This document shows, in pieces, positions 32,799-43,904 of a stretch of 64,000 nucleotides of DNA; position 1 is the stretch's first letter; every line of letters starts with the position of its first letter. Location: positions 117,476,121 through 117,540,120 of the forward strand of contig NC_091125.1 of assembly GCF_040183065.1 (NCBI RefSeq), in the 5' to 3' direction. This DNA is from Periplaneta americana (lineage: Eukaryota > Arthropoda > Insecta > Blattodea > Blattidae). A program made the translations under genes and the position numbers. The notes below the pieces were generated by a model that made no database searches, had not been told where the DNA came from, and saw only the letters and a program-made list of their open reading frames with translations.

Positions 32799-33965
32799 CT
32801 AGTATCTCGTCCAGAAACCACCTTTGTCAACAACTGACCTCATTGTGCGCGGCAAGGAGTCTACAAGATTATAAAACAGGTCTACGTACGGGCCATCTCT
32901 TCCCACGCATCTGGAACTCTGTCCCACAGTTCGTCATCTGTCCGAACGGGTGGTGGTTCTGCCCAATTAGACCCTTTGGGCCGTATTCATAGACATTTTT
33001 AGCGCGGGCTTCCGATGGATGATCAGCGTTTTTCGTATTCATAAACCAGTGTTAGCGATAGGATATGATTTGAATTCTGTACTAGTAACCAATGGATAGC
33101 CGGGGCTAGCTTAGTACGCTCGTAGCGCGTGCTGCGAAATGTCTATGAATAGCACCCTTTGAGACTAGCCAACATTTTTCAATCGGATTCGTATCGAGTG
33201 AATTTGGAGGCCAGTCGACCGTGTCGACATAAAGTCTTCTTGTAAACCATCTTTGAATCCGGTTGGCTGTGTGTACCATGTTGTTATCCTGCTGGAAGAA
33301 AATTGTTCCTTCTGGATATCGTTCTCAGGCGGAAGGGATCTTTACATTTTCCAAAAATGTGTGTAGACTTCTGCCGTAAACCGATCGTGGATGCTTTTCA
33401 GAAGTCCTGCCTCATCGTATGACACTCACCCCCAAATGTGACGTTCACGCAACCCGACCTGTTAAGCCGTCTGACGAAGCTTTCATCGTATCGATGGCTA
33501 TCCAAATGATAAACTAGAGCAAGACTATTGTTACTACCAGAGACAATTACCTGTCGGGGAGTAGCATTCCTAGACGGTCCAAAATATGCTCAATTTCAAG
33601 TGTTTCTTCCTCACATCTCGACGACATCTTATGCCTCGCTCTCCAAAACGTTTCCTCACGGTTTGTGCTGAACTGGGAAAGTTGGACGTCGTCTTCTTGA
33701 TTTCAGAGGCATCCCTAAAGGGGAGGTTTTTAACTTGTCTCAATAATATGGCATCCTGTTCCCTTGTAGAGATGCGCTGTCGACTAGGAATGGGACGATT
33801 CGCAGCTTCACCATTGCCGAGAAAAAGTTTAGCCCACTTCTTAGCAGTTGACAAAGGAACTCGAATCACACTGGCTGCCCTCGATGCAGAATAACCTTCG
33901 TGAAGCAGGGCAATGATTTGTTGACGGAGTTTTGTCTGCCTGCAATCTTCAAGATGACAAGACAT
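32799..33965 (-). pseudogene. Tc1-type transposase gene interrupted by a MITE
   Basis: The first 131 residues (33965-33570) are an open helix-turn-helix domain: RQQIIALLHEGYSASRAASV, STAKKWAKLFLGNGEA, RQRISTREQDAILL, TVRKRFGERGIRCRRDVRKK. The catalytic half continues with stops: HLGVSV near the third block, EGTIFFQQDNNMVHTANRIQ (second motif, QQDN...H), RWFTRRLYVDTVDWPPNSLD and NPIEKCW. It then resumes beyond the MITE as GSNWAEPPPVRTDDELWDRV and ends VDKGGFWTRY with stop 32799-32801. Apart from the MITE the frame is intact over much of its C-terminus, so decay is moderate. Terminal repeats were not identified. Confidence 0.85.
32978..33157. mobile_element. MITE inside the Tc1 transposase, 3-bp TTT target duplication (copy 1)
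   Basis: Ends GGGCCGTATTCATAGACATT and AATGTCTATGAATAGCACCC are inverted repeats with a few outer mismatches. TTT lies on both sides (32975-32977, 33158-33160). Removing the element plus one TTT rejoins the transposase frame exactly. The second copy is at 38780-38938. The 3-bp target suggests a PIF/Harbinger parent. Confidence 0.9.
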
Positions 33966-34008
33966 ATCGTTTTATTTACGGACAGGAGGATGTTATTTAC
34001 TAGAATTC

Positions 34009-34013
<5 letters not shown>

Positions 34014-34051
<38 letters not shown>
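34014..34051. repeat. (TA)n microsatellite
   Basis: About 19 TA units. Confidence 0.95.
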
Positions 34052-34054
<3 letters not shown>

Positions 34055-34409
34055 CATAAACATATATTGTAACATATATTACATAAACCTAGCTTTGCGA
34101 AACATGTGATGGGGGGAATTTGTAATTTAAAAAAATTGTCTGATACCCTATCCGTGAATTAGTACTATTCACTCGTTTTGTAGATCAATGCCGTAACGAT
34201 CTCTGCTACTGAAACTGTTACTACCAGATCGGCATAATACGTGGTTTTCCTGTTTAGATTTGCTTCGATGGCATTGAAAACATGTCAACAATGCAGCCAT
34301 TGTTAGCGGCTATTTTACATTAGTTCAAGCACGAATAATCATAATTTTCCGTTGACTACATTTTGTGAAGTTTAATTTGGAAATTAGTGCGCCGAACAGA
34401 TTGGCAAAA

Positions 34410-35358
34410 ATGGAAAATATTGATCTTCGTGCTGTCATTAAATATTTCGTGAAAAAGGGACTGAGTCCAACAGAAATTAAAGGAGACATAGAGCTACAAT
34501 GGGGGAATCTACTCCTGCATTTTCGACTGTGAAAAAATGGCGGCACTATTTAAACATGGTCGAGAGAGTGTGGAAGATGACCCTCGCAATGGACGTCCCA
34601 GTAACAGAAACAAGTGAAGAAATCGTAGAAAAAATCCACGACATGGTGTTGAATGACCATCGACTGAAAGTGCGGAAAATTAGCGTGGTTATGCGTATCT
34701 TAACTGAACGGATGCACCACATCTTACTAAGATGGGTTCCTCGTTTATAAAAGCACGTCCGATGCCAGATTCCGAATGACAGTCTTGCTCGATTCGAGAA
34801 AAATACACCTGATTTTTTGACGCGATTTGTGACCACTGATGAAACTTGGATCCACTACTTCATAGTCTACCAGAGACAAAATAGCAGTCGAGATAATGGA
34901 AGCATAGTGATTCTCCGTCTCCAAAGAAAGTAAAAGCTATTCAATCAGCTAGGAAAGTCATGGCGTCCGTGTTCTGGGATTCTAAGGAGATAATAATGAT
35001 AGACAGTCTAGCAAAGGGAAGAAACAGTAACCGGATTATGTTATTCAATTCTCCTGCAGCAACTGAAAGGAAAAAATCGCGAGAAGAGGCTGGTTATGGC
35101 CAAGAAGAAAGTGTTTCATCACGACAATCTACCTGCTCACACGTCTGCAATCGCGGTTACTGAACTACGAGTACATAAACTACGGTTCGAATTGTTGCCA
35201 CAGTTCCCCCCCCCCCCTACTCACCCGATCTCGCACCCTGAGACATTTCCTTTCCCAAAGCTCGAAACTCACTTGGCCGGGAAGAAAATTTCGTTAAATG
35301 AAGAGGTACTGTATATCGCAACAGCAGAAAGCTTTTTTTGCAGACTTCGAGGAATCTG
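34410..35358 (+). pseudogene. Mariner transposase remnant
   Basis: Starts MENIDLRAVIKYFVKKGLSP and TEIKGDIEL (GVQW/mariner-type N-terminal helix-turn-helix), then STPAFSTVKKW, VTETSEEIVEKIHDMVLNDH, RLKVRKISVVM, MHHILLRWVPRL. After frameshifts come FVTTDETWIHYF (first catalytic D), VMASVFWDSKEIIMIDSL, KKKVFHHDNLPAHTSAIAV (second D) and LLPQF near 35205. The third motif, normally YSPDLAPSDF, is eroded to THPISHPETF. Near the end are KLETHLAGKKISLNEEV and an ESFF block. It is a nearly full-length but dead copy. No terminal repeats were placed. Confidence 0.85.
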
Positions 35359-35585
35359 TGTACAGCTGTCAAAAAAAAAAAGTGGCCGCACTCGTGAACA
35401 GCGAATATTTTCAAAGTCCACTTCGGGTCGCGGCGATGTTACACGATGCATGTGCTTGTACAAGCAGTTCCGGAACTATGGAAGTGTTCCATATCTGCTC
35501 CTTGCAGACCAGCAGTAGAGTGCTTGTTTAATGATTCAAAGGTTGTGGGTTCGCGCCTTCTTCAAGTTTTCATTTTATTTTTTAA
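35359..35585 (+). mobile_element. SINE family X, copy 1 (tRNA-like part at 3' end)
   Basis: Starts GTACAGCTGTC, an A run, then AAGTGGCCGC...CTTCGGGTCG...GCGATGTTACA, and after about 100 bp a tRNA-like end with GCAGTAGAGTGCTTG (A-box-like) and GGGTTCGCGCC (B-box-like). It abuts the end of the mariner remnant. Copy 2 in inverse orientation is at 38045-38281. Confidence 0.65.
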
Positions 35586-35741
35586 TCGTTCTTTAGCGAT
35601 GTAAATGATATTCAAATTATCATTTATATCCAGTTATCGTTCTTGATGGATATCACGTTATTTATATTTTGTTATCGTTCTTTAGGGATATGAATAAAAT
35701 TCAAGTCATCATTTGTATTCTGTTATCGTTTTATAATCATA

Positions 35742-35828
<87 letters not shown>

Positions 35829-36725
35829 GTATCTCCAGTGGGGGTTAGCCCTATTTTACATATGTATGTTAGGGCTATAGTTTTATACACAAAACAGATA
35901 AGCATAAAGAGAAATGGAAAAGAAAATTAAATTAGCTTACGCGATGTAAACAAAACATAAACAATCCGTAAATTAGGCATTGCGATTGCAAAACAAATAT
36001 CAGTTATCAATTTGAAACATACAAAAACATTAACAACACACATACGTAACATTTCTATAACAAAAATATGCAGCTTTCCGTACCATACATCATAAATTAA
36101 TACACAATAGTCACACAAACACAATCAAACTATAATTACGACATTGCGACGACATCAAGCATCCCATAACTGACTCACATACATAACAAATCAAGCATCC
36201 GTTGCAACACATACACTTCAACATAGTAACCACACTTTTAAAAGTTACAAATTTGGCTCCAAGAAGAATAAATAGGACACTGTTACTAATTACTATTCTT
36301 CTACAATTTCTTAAATACATCTGTAATAAATCTGTGAAATTCCGATATGAATAATATTCACGTTTTTTTATATTGTTATCGTTCTTTAGCGATATAAATA
36401 ATATTCAAGTTATCATTTACCCTATATTCTGTTTTCCTTCATTAGCATTATAAAATAATATTCAAGTTATTTATATTGTTATTGTTCTTTCGCAATATAA
36501 ATAATCTGTATTTTATGTAGGTAATTATTATAACACAAATAAACATCTTTCTTTGTAAAATAGGTTACTTTATTTAGATAATTAAACACGTATTATATAA
36601 TATCTTATATTAATTAAACAAACCGATATTTATCATTTATATTGTGTTATCGTTCTTTAGTGATACTGTATAAATAATATTCAAGTTATTTATATTGTAA
36701 TCGTTCTTTAGCGATATAAATAACA
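35585..36725 (+). repeat. Minisatellite, about 50-bp unit, split by a LINE 3'UTR
   Basis: The unit core TATCGTTCTTTAGCGATA followed by AATAATATTCAAGTTAT recurs at about 35585, 35635, 35669, 35721, 36380, 36481, 36649 and 36699, with variants near 36330 and 36430. The core is itself a small inverted repeat (TATCG...CGATA). The array is interrupted at about 35743-36330. Confidence 0.8.
35743..36330 (-). mobile_element. LINE 3'UTR with (ATT)n tail, inserted in the minisatellite
   Basis: An (AAT)n/(ATT)n tract (35743-35827) adjoins ATCTCCAGTGGGGGTTAGCC and a short stem (TAGCCCTA...TAGGGCTA) near 35846-35877. Then about 450 bp of minus-strand AT-rich sequence without clear protein. The layout (hairpin then AT-rich triplet tail) resembles 43857-44440 and 46789-47340. 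Confidence 0.5.
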
Positions 36726-36824
36726 TAAATTTAATATTAGGTTTGGAAAAATCCAGTTGCATAATACTGCTATTAGTTTTTCTTTTTGTATTATTACATT
36801 ATACTATCTTGAACCACAATAAAA

Positions 36825-36905
36825 TGAAAAGGAGTAACGAGGAATTGAACCTGAGACGTTGACATCTAAATTCCGACGTTCGTCCGCTGAGCTACGAGGG
36901 CAAAA
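36825..36905 (-). mobile_element. tRNA-like SINE head
   Basis: The minus strand reads GCCCTCGTAGCTCAGCGGAC (A box TAGCTCAGCGG), then a weak anticodon arm, then B box GGTTCAATTCC and a 3' TTTTCATTTTATTGTGG tail. The acceptor stem does not pair, so this is a SINE piece, not a tRNA gene. Confidence 0.6.
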
Positions 36906-37224
36906 GTGTGGAAACATTTTCGGAAAAATTGGCCCAATCACACTCTGAGATTTTCTGATGATTCGTAGAAGCTAGTCCAGGATGCGGGGGGCAAAGGCTA
37001 ATTGAGATTTCCCGATCTCTGATAGGGTCAAACATCCTGATAGAATTAATATTTAACCCTTGCCGTGACTTTCGGTGAAGTCCGGAGGGCCCAATTAGTC
37101 AAATCCACTCTCCTCATCTCCACGCTTGGGCCCCCTGGAATTTAATAAGATGCGAAAGAGATAGTGGTGTGCGGAAAGCAACAGGATGTTACCGCATTTA
37201 GGCCTATCCTTCCCAAGAAAAACT
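36906..37224. other. No gene recognised
   Basis: GC-balanced, possibly the 5' body of the SINE at 36825 or another repeat. It contains GGGCCCAATT and TTGGGCCCCC in close proximity. Confidence 0.4.
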
Positions 37225-37665
37225 GCAAACATGAACAAAGGAAGCTTTAAATAGAAGAAGAAGCATCTTCTGCGGACCTCTGGAAAAAGAACTAAGGAAG
37301 AGACTAGTGAAGTGCTTTGTGTGGAGTGTGGCATTGTATGGGGAAGGAACATGGACATTACGACGAAATGAAGAGAAACGAATTGAAGCATTTGAAATGT
37401 GGATGTGGAGAAGAACGGTGCGTGTGAAGTGGACAGATAGAATAAGAAATAAAATTTTGTTTGAAAAAGTGAGTGAAGAAAGAATGATGCTGAAACTGAT
37501 TAGAAAGATAAAAAGTAACTGGTTGGGTCTCTGGTTGAAAAGAATAATAGACGACATTAGGATATGTGGATCATATGCGGAGACTAAGAGGAAGGCAGAA
37601 AATAGGAAAGATTGGAGATTGCTGGGTTTGCAATGAAAGACCTGCCCATGGACAGAACACTTATG
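37225..37665 (+). pseudogene. LINE family C, 3'-end fragment
   Basis: The plus strand encodes the C-terminus: SIFCGPLEKELRKRLVKC in a shifted frame, then MKCFVWSVALYGEGTWTLRR, EKRIEAFEMWMWRRTVRVKW, IRNKILFEKVSEERMMLKLI, SNWLGLWLKR, IIDDIRICGSYAETKRKAEN and RKDWRLLGLQ with stop at 37634-37636. A deletion removes the usual LLKDALEG segment. The ATG at 37307 is internal. Confidence 0.85.
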
Positions 37666-38044
37666 TATGTATGTTCAGAATGCCTGGAATATCGTGTCTA
37701 AAACAGTCGCTATTTGCATAGACTAGTCAATTCCATGCCCACTCGACTGCAAGATGATCGAGATAAGAGGAAGATAGACTAAATATTGAATTATGGCTTT
37801 TTGTTTTGTTTTTTTGAACGCTTAATTGTTTGAATGTTTTAAGGCCGACGCCAGTAAATTTGTTTTGTTTATGCCACGAAAGATATTTTTATTGAGAATA
37901 AAATATTTTTTCTTTCCATTTGCAGCCACAATATCATAATGATAAAGTCATGGCATAATATATTAATGAACCTGATGTTAATTACTAAAATAATCGTAAA
38001 AGAAAAAGGAGCCATTATGTATAGTTTGTCTCTCTCAAAAACAG
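37666..38044. other. No feature recognised
   Basis: AT-rich, no gene supported. Confidence 0.5.
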
Positions 38045-38281
38045 AACAAAAAAGAACATAAAAATCACGTGGTTGTAGTCGAACGCAGGACCTCATGAAT
38101 AAGAGGCCTGAACGCTACCATTATGCTATCGATAACACACAGAATACTTCAATTATAACTGTAGATATCAGGCAACGTGGACCAACAACATGTAACATCG
38201 CCTGTCTCCGAATTGTAGCGAAGATACCCGAAGGGAACTTTGTTCCAGGTGAGCGGCCACTTTTTCTTTTGACAGCTGTAC
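38045..38281 (-). mobile_element. SINE family X, copy 2
   Basis: The minus strand starts GTACAGCTGTCAAAAG, then AAGTGGCCGCTC, CCCTTCGGGT, GCGATGTTACA, and ends in a tRNA-like part with ATAGCATAATGGTAGCG (A box), CCTCTTATTCATGAGG (anticodon arm) and GCGTTCGACTAC (B box). Same order as copy 1. Confidence 0.7.
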
Positions 38282-38457
38282 ATGGGTGTAGCAGCATTGC
38301 AGCACTGGTGGACCAAGTGTGTGAATCTCGGTGGGAGGGGTTATGTTGAGAAATATTGTTTCAGAATCATCCTAGTTTAATTTCTATGTCAGACTATGAA
38401 CTTTCAAAGAACCCTCGTAACAATGCAATTAAAAATGATTGATATAATTAGCAGATT

Positions 38458-38545
38458 CTATAACACACAGCTTTGTAGTCTAGTGGTCAGCATTCGTGAC
38501 TACAAATCATGAAATCCCGGGTTCGATTCTCGTCCTGAGCATGGA
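38458..38545 (+). mobile_element. tRNA-like SINE head
   Basis: TTTGTAGTCTAGTGGTCAGC (A box TAGTCTAGTGG), then GACTACAAATCATGAAATCC and B box GGTTCGATTCT. It looks like a tRNA-Glu/Asp-type ancestor, but the acceptor stem is not closed. Confidence 0.6.
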
Positions 38546-38779
38546 AATTTGCCCTTAACGAGACTGTTTTATTACGTTCACTCGTAAATATTTAGAAGCT
38601 AAATGAGAATAATAAAGAAATTTTGTAGGCAAAATCACCTCAGTGTTCAGGTAAAGGTTCTCAGAAATTGTCCTAGGTCTGGAGTGTGAGAACTACGATA
38701 CAAAAACCATCAACAAGAAGGAAGCCAAATGGAAATGTTGCATATCGAGTATCATAATGCAGTCACAGCTGAACACTTA

Positions 38780-38938
38780 GGGCCGTATTCATAGACATTC
38801 TTAGCGTGGGCTTCCGCTGGATGATCAACGAACTAACGTTTTTCGTATTCATAAACTAGTGTCAGCGATATGATATGATATGAACCCTGTTTAGCATGCT
38901 CGAAGCGCGGGCTAGGGAAATGTCTATGAATAGCAGCC
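38780..38938. mobile_element. MITE, copy 2 of the family at 32978
   Basis: Ends GGGCCGTATTCATAGACATT and AATGTCTATGAATAGCAGCC. The inner part aligns with copy 1 (GCTTCCGCTGGATGATCA, TTTTTCGTATTCATAAAC, CGAAGCGCGGGCTAG). Flanks TTA and ATA are not identical. Confidence 0.85.
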
Positions 38939-38950
38939 ATAAGCTATTAC

Positions 38951-39132
38951 AACAGTCTAGTATATAAAGTCACGAAGCTCAATACATAGTAAATATGCAT
39001 CCATGGATAGTTGCTAACCGCTAGGATCGTTACTATCGCCTCATTACAGACAATGTGAAATAATACCTGCACAGTCTATTGTTCCTTGTACCCTCATAAA
39101 CTCGAGCTTCGTGACTGTATATACTAGACTGT
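38951..39132. mobile_element. hAT-like MITE, 8-bp target duplication
   Basis: Ends ACAGTCTAGTATATAAAGTC (from 38952) and GACTGTATATACTAGACTGT (to 39132) are inverted repeats extending over about 29 bp with one mismatch. Flanks GCTATTAC (38943-38950) and GCTCTTAC (39133-39140) agree at 7 of 8 bases. Confidence 0.82.
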
Positions 39133-39140
39133 GCTCTTAC

Positions 39141-41496
39141 TTCAAAAAGTTATAAGCAAATCAACTGGACTATGCATTCAAAATTATAATAAAATTAATT
39201 TTAAAATTAAGTCAAATTTTGTAGCTGAGATTGAAAATAAAATAAAATCCACTCTAACAATCAAAATTACATAATCGAACATTTTCGTGACTATCCAAAG
39301 CAGGAATTTCTAACAGTTTAAATCGTTACGTTAATATTAATTATTTTCCAATAAAACGAAAGTGAAGATTAATTCATATAATTTAAGCTATAATGTGATT
39401 TTACCTATTATAGAAACTCTTAATATAAATCACTCATAACTTCTGTATACCTTTACGAGTTCCAGAAACGTATTCCAGAAAAATTTATTTCCAATAAGGG
39501 AGCACTATATCGATGGAAAAATGTCTGTGATTGTTTAAGAGAAGTAACACAAATTCTTTTCATATATCTGGAACTTTTAGCTAATTACAGTACGTATTTC
39601 TTACCTTACACATACGCCCAAATTACTATTCACACCAACATTATAACACTGATAACCTGCTTATAGCATATTTGAATACGCTATAAAGGGATTTCGTTGC
39701 CTTAATTAACCCTTAATTTAAAAAAAAATACTTACATTTCTATACATGCATTCAAGTTTCTTTTCTGGCCAATCCTACGTTCATTTCCACTGTAGAATAC
39801 CCGATTTTTGTTCTCCACCAAAGCTATCGGACCAGTATTCTAGAAGGCCGCAACTCCAGTCATTAAGAGGTCTTCAAACTAAACAGAAAATTTGGCGAAA
39901 AAATGTCTTTAAGCCCTCTTATTTAGCGACTTTTTTTTCTGACAATTTATGTAGGTAATTTTAAGAAATCGGTCACCCTCGGCCGTTCTGAATCTGTGAA
40001 TCTCGGATCAGACTACAAGCATAGTGACTGTTAGGCCTTCGAGAGTTACTGCATTGTCTTACTGTAAGCAATAATATTGAAGCTTAATAGGTACTCGTTA
40101 CCAATGAAGTGCACGGGAGTCGGAGGGAGAAGATAAAAATGGTACCCGACACTAGAAGGAAAGAAAATATGAAAGCGATATAGGCTATACTATTACCAGA
40201 GCAAGTAGAAGACTCGCTATGCTCTTACGTTAAATAAATAATTTTTTTTATATTCAATTTATTAAAGAATACAATGATAAAGTTGTGTGAAAATAAAATG
40301 CTACAAATAAATTTGAACAATAATCCACGAATGAAATTACTCACAAGCATTGGGCATTTGCCACGAGTAGGGGACAGAATTGCCTCTATTCGTGCATTTA
40401 ATTACTAGTTAGTTCATTTTACATCAACAACATATTTTATAATTATTGATAAATTTTAAAAGTGCATTTTCAACTCGTTTATCTTTGGCTACGATTCTCC
40501 TCTGATTAAATCTTGTTTTTGCAACAAACTCAATGATATTTATGATATTTGTGATGATAGATGTAAAGATTTTATCTTAATTTAATGTTTTCCGTGGTAT
40601 TCTAATTCCATCACTCCTCCGTGATCGTCGTTTGATCATTTCAAGCATAGAGTCTTTTTGCCCGCTTCGTCTCCACTTCACTGCTGTGATGACCTGTTTC
40701 CACCTCCCTTTGTAGAATTAAGATGATAGTGCGTTACAGAAGTATGTACTCATTTACTGCAGATATTTAGGCCTACATATGTATAAATATTTAAAACTTA
40801 ACACACCGCAACAGTATATTGTGTACATTATGTCTTCGAACTTACAAGTATATTTCGTTTCACATAGTATCTCTATCGCCAAAATTTTTGCTAATAGATC
40901 TACTTGTATGAATAACAGGCATTGCAATACTTGCAAATATGTTACTTCGTTGGGTTTATGGGGAAGACAATTTTTCCGCCATATCAATTAGTCTTCTAAA
41001 GAAGCATTAGCCAAGCTATGCATTTACAAAGAAATTTAGAAACAGATTGCATACTTTAGCAGAATCTTAGTTTCGAGCTTCACTTGTAAGGTACTAAATT
41101 TACGCCAATATTTCATTGAACTGCTTGATCATAGTTTTATGTTTACCTTGCTTTTAGGATTGTTTTTAGTTTTGAATTATGTATAGGAGTACGAACTTGA
41201 AATGTTTTAAGAAACACTCTGTAGCAATTAGAGACGTGTATATAATGCATCCCTCGATAGCCAGCCAGTACAGTTAGGGGTTTGTTTATTGTGTAAACAA
41301 TAAACCTATTTATGGAGTGAAGTTAAATTAGTTCCTGCTAATTAGCTAACCCCATTTGCGGACATTTTGAAGCTTGTTGCAGCTGTCTCATTCCTATGGA
41401 TTGTTTTCCTTCATCTTCATGAAAAATCTCTATTATAATCATTGTTTCTTAGATTTCACTCTGTATAGACCTACATCTATAATAACAATTGAAAGA

Positions 41497-41499
<3 letters not shown>
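39141..41499. other. No gene or known repeat recognised
   Basis: About 2.4 kb of AT-rich sequence. Open frames up to 77 residues have no recognisable domain. A 26-bp near-palindrome GTTTGTTTATTG.GTAAACAATAAAC lies near 41280-41306. Confidence 0.45.

Positions 41500-41543
<44 letters not shown>
41500..41543. repeat. (AAT)n microsatellite
   Basis: About 14 units. The asparagine-run frame starting at 41496 is an artefact of it. Confidence 0.95.
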
Positions 41544-41545
<2 letters not shown>

Positions 41546-41841
41546 ACTTGATTGGGTTGTTATTGCGGCAACGAAATATGATTTACAAAGAAGTATAGTG
41601 CTCTCATTTTACAAGGAAACTTCGCATCATTCCGTCGCCGGCCGATTTTCTGCTCTCCTGACCGCAGCGTGGGAAGCCAGTTCTACAAAACATCCCAGCA
41701 GTTAGTTGCTTCTGAGAAATTGTATCGGAACGTGTGTGTGACTATTGCTTGTGTATTAAGCACGAGACACAGAAAAGTGTACGCCGGGGTTCTGCTGTAA
41801 CTACGTTTCCTGGTACTCGTAAAATGAGATCACTGTATTTA

Positions 41842-41995
41842 TCTTAATATATAAAAGTGAATGTGGTATGTAATATGTATGTATGTATGTATGTCTGTAT
41901 GTATGTTCTCTATACAAATCTACACGCTTTGACTGATATGTGGCAAAGTTTGCACATTTAACCTTCATAACCAGGAGAAAAAACATAGGCTATAT
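41842..41995 (+). mobile_element. Helitron 5' end
   Basis: Begins TCTTAATATATAAAAGTGAA directly after an A, the usual Helitron start (TC plus AT-rich ATAAAA). A GTATGTATGT run follows, then the familiar subterminal text TACACGCTTTGACTGATATG, TGGCAAAGTTTGCACATTTA and CTTCATAACCAGGAG (compare the common 'gaccaaatttggcacac...ataccc agga' pattern). The partner 3' end is at 47677-47706. Confidence 0.7.
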
Positions 41996-43083
41996 TAAAA
42001 TTGTTAAAATGAACGTTAAATTAATTTAAAAAATAAAAATAAATACGATCAAACATTCATGTGTAATACTAAAATGCAATCTTCTATAGTAAATTGTTCT
42101 TTATTATTGTCTGTTGTATTCAACATCGACTTTCATGAGGCCATGAACATTATAACACGAAATTAAATAACATTGTTGATACACATCATGAAGGCTAAAA
42201 ACTAGACAATTCATGTAATAAGTATCTTTACGCAGTTGTAGATAGTGAGCAGACTGTGTTTTATTCAACTGAATTCTTGTATTCTTTGAAACCACAAGGA
42301 TTGCTACTATATAATTTAATACTTAATATTGAATCACCAATAGTACTATTGCGAAATATTGACCCACCAAAGTTATGCCATGGATCAAGAATTGGTGTGA
42401 AAAAAACTCATTCAAAACGTAAGAAGTGACAATATTAACTGGCAAAACAAAAGATGTTTTTATACCACGCATTCCAATGATACCCACTAACATCATTATG
42501 TTTATCAGAAACTTCACTAGTCTTTTAAACAGAACATTTCACCATATAACAACAAATATAACCAAACATTCAATGTTTCTGGCTCGGGTTGAAATTTACT
42601 CGAGATTATCACTCATATTTTCACAAAACTAGACTAAACTTCAGTAGACAAAGTCTTTCATAAATAAACTAGTTCGTATGCATTGTTGGTTAGAAACGAG
42701 CGCTCAGAATATGCACCGCCGTCTATATCCGTATTCTTACGTAGCCTAAATGAGATTCGGATCCAGACGGCAGTGACAATCGGCATACCAACTATAACAG
42801 AGTTCTATTTATTCTTTCGTTAGCCGCTAACGGACCAATAAGTTCGAAAGAAACATCTTTAGTGTTATTGGTCCGTTAAAGGATTCACTAACTTAGAGAT
42901 CTGATTTCCCTTCTATAATAATATTATTCCTCCGTTAGACAGCCATCTTATGTACATTTTGTGTATTGGGGATGAGTTTATATATTTTGATTCATCATAA
43001 TGTTATCTACGAGTATGTGAGATCAGGCATGCGATATTTTATATAATAGTGCCAAATACACGATATTAAAATAATATTGCATA

Positions 43084-43335
43084 TCGATGGCTAAGAAGAT
43101 GATACCTCGTATCTGTACATTTACAGGTAAATAAAAAAAAACTTTTAGATATTATTTTCTTAAAATAGACTAATTTCTTATATATGTTCCCGCTTTTCAA
43201 GATCTATTCGAGAACAAAATATTAGTACACTGTCCAATTTTGTGAACACAATAATAATGTAGTTAATCTAAATAATGATGTAGTTAAACTGAATTATAAT
43301 TTTTGTACATAGAGGTATCTCTTCTTAGCCATCAA
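43084..43335. mobile_element. MITE with about 25-bp inverted repeats, TA target
   Basis: Left TCGATGGCTAAGAAGATGAT then ACCTC; right GAGGTATCTCTTCTTAGCCA then TCAA. TA on both sides (43082-43083, 43336-43337). The 252-bp body is non-coding. Confidence 0.75.
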
Positions 43336-43856
43336 TATACGGTAATTCGAGTACTTATTTATTTACTTATCCATTTATTCATTAATTCTCGAATAGTGAA
43401 GTTATTACAATATTTATTTCTTTATTACAGACTCTAGTTCATTGTCTGACGACGAGGTTATGTGCTCTGTAGCCTGTCTTTTTATTTTCTATAAAATCAA
43501 TGCACTCGTGCGCTATTTTTAATAACAAATAGGCATAATTATCTTTCTCACTGAAACTTCTGTTGTGGTTCGTATTAGTCTATGTTTATTGCAAATTTTG
43601 ACAACAGTAAGAGTAATGCCTCACATCAGTCTAGAAACCGATGTTCACTTTTTATTAATTTACGTACTATTGCGTACGTTGTGAAATCCAAAGATGCTTG
43701 GTTAACGATCCAATAACTAGTGGCACGTTAAATTTCTCTTGTGCAACCCGACAATCCACTAACTTTAAAGGTCCACTAACTGATGGAGGAATACATTATT
43801 TATAGGTCTGTTTTCTTGCAACGCAGCATTAATATGCCAACATTATCTATATATAA

Positions 43857-43866
43857 TAATAATACA

Positions 43867-43904
<38 letters not shown>

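Noticed and set aside
33586-33894. 102-residue plus-strand frame
   Set aside because: Shadow of the Tc1 helix-turn-helix frame on the other strand.
35585-36725. CRISPR-like array
   Set aside because: Units are contiguous and degenerate, without unique spacers of constant length, in an insect genome.
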